DNA of 64,000 nucleotides, from the NCBI RefSeq assembly GCF_028583425.1, contig NC_072791.1, positions 199,306,311 to 199,370,310 of the forward strand, in the 5' to 3' direction. The position numbers were made by a program, and so were the translations under genes. Under the pieces are notes generated by a model. That model searched no databases. It was given only the letters and a program-made list of their open reading frames with translations, and had not been told where the DNA came from. The stretch comes from Eublepharis macularius. Taxonomy: Eukaryota > Chordata > Lepidosauria > Squamata > Eublepharidae. Every line of letters starts with the position of its first letter. The stretch's first letter is position 1. Shown here in pieces: positions 57,993 to 64,000 of this stretch.

Positions 57993-58429
57993 TACCAGCT
58001 TGCTTCCTGCAAGTTAAATTGGAAGGCCTTGTCTGTGCAAATAGATTTCAAAATAGAGCCTGCCCTTTGACTGTCTCCATAATTGCACAGTTCTTGCAGT
58101 GTTTTATTTGGCTGCCAGAGTAGTTAACCCCTGAAGGAAGGGACCGAGGATGGTGTGATCAGCACGGGGGTGCAGACATGCCTGTGTTGAATGCCCCTTT
58201 GTTTCAAGAAGCCAAGACCCTCCTCCTGCTAAAAATTGTTACATGCAGAAAAGTTGACTTAAGAGATACCCTGGTTCCTTAGTGTAAGGAGGTGGCATTA
58301 AACATCAAGGAATGGAGGGGGAAAGAAAATGTTTCATTGCTTTGATGTAATCAACATCTGTCAACAGGCTGGATTTGCTTTTTGTTTAATTTCAAGGGCT
58401 CTTGTCTCCCCCCCCCTTTGCCCCAATCA

Positions 58430-59050
58430 GGTTGAGCTTCTGCCTGAGGCACTCCCTGTGTTGTTTCTTGCTTTTGCCAAATGTACAGGTTATTGCGTAT
58501 GAAATGTGAGCCCCACATCTTCTGCACATGCTACCCTTTCATCTTCCATGGCGTAGTCTTCCAGCACATGTGCCACTCTCACATAACAGAGATATGGCAA
58601 TATCAGGATCACGTGGGTTTTTCTTTGTAACAATAACCTAGGCAGTTGTTTATCCTGCAGCGCAAAAGTTAGAATTGCAGCTGCGAACATTTGAACGATT
58701 TAATATCTTTAAAAGCCTGGAGTCATCATAGATAAAAACTTCCATATTGTGGTTTGGACTCCATGGAACTTTCTGAACTGACCTACTGTAAACTCATGGC
58801 GTTGGGAGGATTTTTATAAGCTTAAATTAGCTCGTCGTGAAACACAATTGCCTAACGCGGGAGAAACCGATTGGATCGTTCATTTGTTCATACACTATTC
58901 TAATATATCGAAATGTGTACAAAATCATTTAGCAATTAAATTTTTTTCAAAACATGGTTTTAAGCAAATCTCCAAACTATTTGGAATCTGGCTCAAGTAC
59001 TAGTGGGAAGTATTTGGAACAGGTAAGCACAGCACTGTTGGAAAGAGCTA
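58430..59050. other. Unique block, candidate conserved non-coding element
   Basis: No repeats recognised. The part at 58800-58980 (agctcgtcgtgaaacacaat, ctaacgcgggagaaaccgat, cattctaatatatcg-like words and tttagcaattaaat) mixes intact CpGs with AT-rich homeodomain-type cores, unlike the decayed repeats around it. Constraint is inferred. Confidence 0.35.
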
Positions 59051-59107
59051 ATGGTTTAGTTATACAAAACTTTATTAATTCACTAGTCAGTTGCTTATAA
59101 AGGCCCC

Positions 59108-59308
59108 ATTATGGTGTTGTGTAGTGGTTAGAGTGTCAATCTAGCATCTGAGAGACCCAAGTTTTAAATCTCAATCTGACACTGAAGTTTGTTGGGTAAC
59201 TCTGAGCCAGTTGCCCACTTTCAGCAGAACCAGCCTCACAGGAGGATAAAATGGGTCTCCGATTAGGTGAAAGGCAGAGTAGAAAATAAATAAATAAATA
59301 AATAAATA
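59108..59308 (+). mobile_element. tRNA-derived squamate SINE
   Basis: Head tggtgttgtgtagtggttag, region gagacccaagttttaaatct (worn B-box), body agccagttgcccactttcag, tail (AAAT)n at 59285-59306. Confidence 0.75.
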
Positions 59309-59319
59309 GGATTTAGGTT

Positions 59320-60110
59320 CATATGTTTTTGATATATTTGGTGGTGTCTACAATCTTGTATCACAATTTTACAATATTTAAATTGTTTACTCTCTCTGTC
59401 TCTCTCTGTTTCTGTCTCTCTCTATATATACATTAGGTGTTGCTTTTATTTATACTGTGGTTTCTTCTGTGGCAAATTTACAACCGCTTAATTGAAAGGT
59501 TAACTAAACAGGTTTTAATAGCTTGATGAAACACGAGAGCACTTGCGCTAATGTGTGTTGAAAATAACATGGACTTCTAGTTATTGGAAGATCTGGTTAT
59601 TAATGGAATAGGCTGCAGCTCTCTGAAAACACAAAGCAATTATTTCTGCAACTGTTAAATAAGAAACACTTTAAAAGGAGTCGTAGCCAACCTTTCCCTT
59701 GGAGTTGGAGGGAGAAGGTGGCGATGGTAGGGGTGGAGAAGTAAAGAATCTTGTTGACCGAAAAGAAAAGTCAGATTTGAATTACTAAAATCAACTTAAT
59801 TAAGGGTCATAATGGAAGTACACGTAAAACTCCTTACTACTCAGTGGGTGAAATGGGAGCATTTCATTATATAGTGTCGCATGCATGAACACATAACAAT
59901 TAAATGGACCTAGAGTAAAGAGGCTAATGAATTTGGGGCACGCTGCCTGCTGTAAAATGAAAATCACCCCCATCCTTGTCTTTCTCGTACTGTGTTTATC
60001 CTCTTTAGGTAAATCCATTTTAAAAAGATAGTCAAGTATGGTTTTCATAAAAAGATTTTGTTTCAGGTGCACATAGAGGGGGAGAACCCCTTGTTTATTA
60101 CTAAGTGCTA
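59320..60110. other. Unique block, candidate conserved non-coding element
   Basis: It contains ttacaaccgcttaattgaaa then ggttaactaaacaggtttta (59478-59518) and ctggttattaatggaatagg (59593-59612), with several TTAATT/TTATTAA-type cores and intact CpGs. No repeats apart from a short TC/TA tract near 59390-59430. Constraint is inferred. Confidence 0.35.
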
Positions 60111-62010
60111 GTTAATATAACAAGGATTTGCTGAGGAGGTCCATCCATGGTGAGACGCGTTCCTGTTGTTTTCTTGTTCACTGTGGTTATGAATAAGTTC
60201 TCTTTGAACCATTTAAAAAATGCTGATGGGATTTTGTTGTTGTTTTGAACACGGCTATTACTTACTACACGATATTATTTAAAAAATTATTTATTCTTTG
60301 GAATTTCTGCGACATATTTGCAGTCTCAGGGGGAAACCAATGCTATATCATTTTTAGGAGCGGGGGTTGTGCTGCAGTTTTGAGGTTGTTGTTGTTTTTC
60401 ATCTGTTTTTCCAGTGAGGTTTGTTCTCTGTTTCTGGTAGAAGCATTTCCCCAAAACTGGAACTGCCTCCCCTGGTAGGCATTCAGTCTTGACCAAACCC
60501 ATGGGCAGATATCTACAGCTAAAGCTGAATTGCCACTCTCAAATCCCTAAACCCACATTTTGTAATTCTTTAAGATGTACAATTAGAATTCCGAACAGCT
60601 TGATGCACAGAGAGGCTGTCAATTGTAGAGTAAACAGGAGTAAACAGAATTTGACACGGGCATACATGTCTGTACAGTGGGAGGATGGTGGGGTTTGGCT
60701 GTGTGAACTAGGTTGGGGAACACAGCCGGTTGCAGCTGTCTCTAGTGATTGATGATGTTGGTGTATCAAATTGACTGTGAATGTTGGAGCTTGGAAAACA
60801 GAGTATAGATTTGGAGATTGTTAAAAGTGTATCATTTGAAATGAAAACATGCTGATCCACTGGTTCTTAAGACCAAACGCATGTAGATTTCCTTTGTGCC
60901 CTCCCTTTCTCAACCTTGTTTTCTTAAGCTCGCTTTACAGGGCTTCAAACAGAGCGGTTTGATTTTACGTGAGTGTGTTTCCTATATAGTTGATGGCAAG
61001 GCTCTTCTTTGTAGCACTGCCGGGTCCTATTCTGTGCTGTAGGTTAGTGCAACACGAGTCTCTGCTGGGAGACAAATGAACCAGCTTGCTGTTAAAGGGG
61101 AAAAATCCTTGCTACAACTTGCAGCAGTCACAAGAGGGAGCTGGGGACTTGCTCCACAGGCTTTAGGATAGAGCAGAGACTGCTAGCCTTACGTCCCCCT
61201 CCCCACACCATTAACCCTCTCCCCCGTGTAGCATTTTTGCAGAGTGCTGAAATAGCAATGCTGCTTATACCTGCTGCTTTGATACAGGAGGGCAAATCTT
61301 GCCGTATCCTCATGCCAAAGCAATTGGCTGGGGGCTTATGCCAGTCTCTGAAGCCCAGGGGGCAGGGGATGGCCCTGTGCTCTGCCATGTCTGCAGAGCA
61401 TAGAGGCATGTTCTTAATGTGACTTGTTCTTTCATTCTGACGCATAAGAAACAGCAAGTGGAAGATTCCCCCCCCCCCGGCATAATACCTTATTATTATT
61501 TTATTTGTTGCGAAGTGATCTGAACCCAAGTCCAGTCTTCTGATGTTTGTACGGAGCCTCATGCCATAGAACTGAAAAGGGTGCTGCTTCCTTTTTCTGC
61601 CCCCCACCCTCTCTTTAAATATCCATGTATAGTCTGATGGTCTCAGGTACATTGGAAGCAAGACACTTCTCTTAGAGGCAGACTTCGAAATATACCTCTG
61701 TGACGGACGGACTATCACTGCCTAATTTGCAACAGACTTCTAAGTTTAAAGATTTGGTCTGAGTTGACTTGTAAATGGCTTCTTTTGAAGTGGCTTTTAG
61801 TTTAATCACACACATACATAAACACATCCTCCATTACTGTATCGAGCAACAGAGGACCCACTGGCACTCTTTGTTCTTTCCCGTCCACAAAGAAGACTGG
61901 GAATCCTGCTTGCAATTGGATTTCATCCCTTGTTGCTTAGCCAAGTAACTGGATGAGAGGGCACTAGCATGAGGTGGTCATGAAGAGGAAGGCCTGTGAG
62001 AGCTGGCTCT
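60111..62010. other. Intronic DNA, nothing named
   Basis: It includes the longest open frame of the window (61128-61718, minus, 196 codons). This has no recognisable domain and I do not call it a gene. Confidence 0.4.
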
Positions 62011-62013
62011 CCT

Positions 62014-62205
62014 TAGGGTTGCCATCCTCCAGATGAGGCCTGGAGATCTTTTCCATCAGTTCCCCTGGAGGAAACAGCTGGTTAGGAGGGTGGGCTCTGT
62101 GGAATTATACCCCGCTGAGGCCCTTCCCCTCCTCTCAAACCCTGCCTTCCCCAGGTTCCACCCTCAAATCTGCAGGAATTTCCCAGCCTGGAGTTGGCAA
62201 CTCTA
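62014..62205 (-). mobile_element. hAT MITE (TAGGGTTGCCA family), minus orientation
   Basis: It begins tagggttgccatcctccaga and ends cagcctggagttggcaactcta. The middle agttcccctggaggaaacag and tggaattataccccgctgag is the reversed family sequence. Flanking duplication not clear. Confidence 0.8.
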
Positions 62206-62241
62206 GTCTACTTGTTTATCATCGTTTAACTTAACACTTGA

Positions 62242-62590
62242 TTATTATTTATTAAAATATTTACATCCCACCTTTCCTTGTGGCTTAAGGCAGCGTACAA
62301 AGGACAATTTAAAATGTACAGAATAAAATAAAATCCTAGATCTACTCCTCCCCGCCTCTCTGAATACCTTGTGGTCTATACCCTGTTAAAAGCCCTCACA
62401 AATAAAATGGCTTGCAGTACCTCCTGAAAATTTCTTGAGGAAGCGTCCGCTTCACCTCTTCAGGTAGCCTGTTGCACAGCTTGGGGAGCTACAATGGAAA
62501 AGGCTCTAGTTGCCACCAGGCAGGCTACCTTAAGCAGAGGGAATTAGCAGGTGGCAACCTGTGGACTGCAACTGGCACATGGGGATGTAT
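62242..62590 (-). mobile_element. L2/CR1-type LINE 3' UTR and tail, minus strand
   Basis: It starts attattattaaaatatttac-like (reversed A/T tail) and catcccacctttccttgtgg then cttaaggcagcgtacaa. It continues with tcaggtagcctgttgcacag and ctctagttgccaccaggcag, words shared with 26850-27560. Confidence 0.65.
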
Positions 62591-64000
62591 GAGAAGACTT
62601 ATTCTGCACAACTTCTTGAATAGAATAGAGAACATGAATAGAGAACAGCAGTTCAAATCTACCTGGCATTTTACACAACTTCTAGGCACTCTTTAAGGGC
62701 AGGGCCTGCAATGTCCTTCCCCGCAGAAGTGTTCTGTAGCACTTGAAAGCTTGCTTGTCCTGTTTTGCTTTATTTAGTTTGGCCTCAAGGAGCTGACTTT
62801 TTCGGTTTAGGTTTAGTTGACATGTTCTGATTCAGCTGAAGAAGAGAGAGAAAGGGGCTTGCCTACAACAGGCAGGCTACCGTAATTTGTTGTCTGTCTA
62901 CCCAACAATGATTCCTGGTTGAGCTTCAGATAAGAGGAGAAAGTTCTTGGTGATGTTGCTGCAGCAGGACTTGGTGGTGGCTTGGAAATAGAAAGAAAAC
63001 TCAAGACCAAAAGCATACAAAACAGAGGAGATAATGGCGCCTCGGACACAAATCTATCAAGGAGCCTAGTTACATGCTCACTGATTTGAATGGGAAGATT
63101 AGGAGATCCATCATCACAGAATTAAGTTTGAGACCCAAGCAGAAGGACATCTTGGCAGGACAGAGATACTGGATTAGGCAAATTTAGAGGGATCACAGAT
63201 GTGTGGGGGTGGGGGGAAGGGGGGAATAGCAGGCTGTAATAACTTGTGCAAAGCGAGTCCAGTGGCATCTTACAGACCAACAAGTTTTTCAGAGTGTTCG
63301 CTTCACAGGTTGGTCATGAGGTCATATGAAATAAGGATTGAAAAATGTTCACTACTAAAGTGCTGCAGTCAACTGTAGTTATCATCATAAATATGTTTTG
63401 GATAAAATACTTGCAGAAATCAGAAGCCGTGTGAGAACAAGATGTGTCCCTCTAGATTCTCTCCCTGAGTCATTAGGGGCCATGTGTGTGGGGGGTGAGA
63501 TGAAAAAGGAAAGAATCACCAAAGGAGAAGAGATGGCTGGAAGAGACTGTAAAGAAAGTCCTTCTGTTATAAAGGAAAGAGAATCTGGGTTTGCTTTTAT
63601 AAGACATTAGAAGATGGTGTAATGGAAGTTGCTTTTTCTTGTTTTTAGGAGCAAAGAGCTACTTTTTAGTATATTCTCTTTGTAATTAACCATTAGGCTA
63701 ATTAACCATTAGGCTAAGACTGCAGTAGAGTACTGCCCCAGCTGAATTAGGGCGCCTGTTAGAGTGTAATTATCAGAGAATACCTCTGATAATGTGTTCC
63801 TATCAAGCTCTTCAAGTGGGGGCCTCTTTTGAGGTTCCCAATTGCTCAGTAGTTGCTCCAGTTATGACAGAGGAACAAAGACCATAGTTCAGGCTGGGAA
63901 GAAACTGAAAATACTCGTAGTCTGCACAAAGAGAAAAACAGACAACTATGTACCTTGCCAGAGACAGTATAACTTGAATGAACCAGAGGGACTGAGAGGT
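62591..64000. other. Intronic DNA to the end of the window
   Basis: A short foldback-family arm (agtccagtggcatcttacag then accaacaag, 63258-63290) is the only repeat recognised. No exon seen. Confidence 0.4.

Larger units (their letters stand above)
22492..64000 (+). other. METAP1D: Putative METAP1D intron 1 (continues past the window)
   Basis: From the donor at 22492 to the end of the window I see no segment coding for the conserved METAP1D body (metal-ligand Asp/His/Glu region or the GIVPDWGD-like segment). The stretch contains repeats listed separately and some unique AT-rich blocks. That the whole 41.5 kb is one intron is inferred from the absence of exon 2. A short, diverged presequence exon could have been missed. 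Confidence 0.5.

Overview
This is nuclear DNA from a vertebrate, almost certainly a squamate reptile and possibly a gecko. Two facts support this. The spliced exons encode HAT1 very close to the mammalian protein. The repeat background is squamate in style: tRNA-derived SINEs, 5S-rRNA-derived SINEs with a BovB-like tail, L2/CR1-type LINEs and many short hAT/foldback DNA elements. There are no bacterial-type operons. The species call rests on remembered repeat styles, not on a search.

Layout. Positions 4062-15095 (+ strand) hold the last seven coding exons of HAT1, the type B histone acetyltransferase. All junctions are canonical AG/GT. The exons join in frame into 316 codons, which matches human residues 104-419 of 419, so the first 103 codons lie upstream of the window. 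A poly(A) signal follows at 15301. From about 15.3 to 22.3 kb is an intergenic spacer full of repeats. At 22.33-22.64 kb is a GC-rich promoter with an E-box and a YY1-type AAGATGGCGGC element, which overlaps the start codon of a short first coding exon (22446-22491). Its product resembles the N-terminus of METAP1D, a mitochondrial methionine aminopeptidase. METAP1D follows HAT1 in human, so the order HAT1-METAP1D(-DLX1-DLX2) fits conserved synteny. I find no second METAP1D exon, so 22.5-64 kb is read as METAP1D intron 1.

Mobile DNA fills much of the rest. For several elements I could read boundaries and target-site duplications (TSDs) directly. Four short hAT elements start CAGGGCTTTT-like, two start TAGAGATGGGCAC-like, and several start TAGGGTTGCCA, many with 8-bp duplications. 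Two 88-bp elements have 3-bp duplications. Long hairpin elements are also present. The most unusual locus is 18209-19400: a Ty1/copia-type LTR element on the minus strand with a primer site matching the anticodon stem-loop of initiator tRNA-Met, a decayed gag start and an inserted LINE reverse-transcriptase fragment. Several loci are nested, with up to three layers.

A few stretches of the METAP1D intron (about 41.4-42.0, 49.8-52.6, 58.4-59.05 and 59.3-60.1 kb) look like unique, AT-rich, possibly constrained non-coding DNA. By position they could be regulatory elements of the DLX1/DLX2 neighbourhood, but this is inference. I found no new multi-gene system. The genes are ordinary housekeeping genes, and the novelty lies in the mobile elements and the unexplained non-coding blocks.
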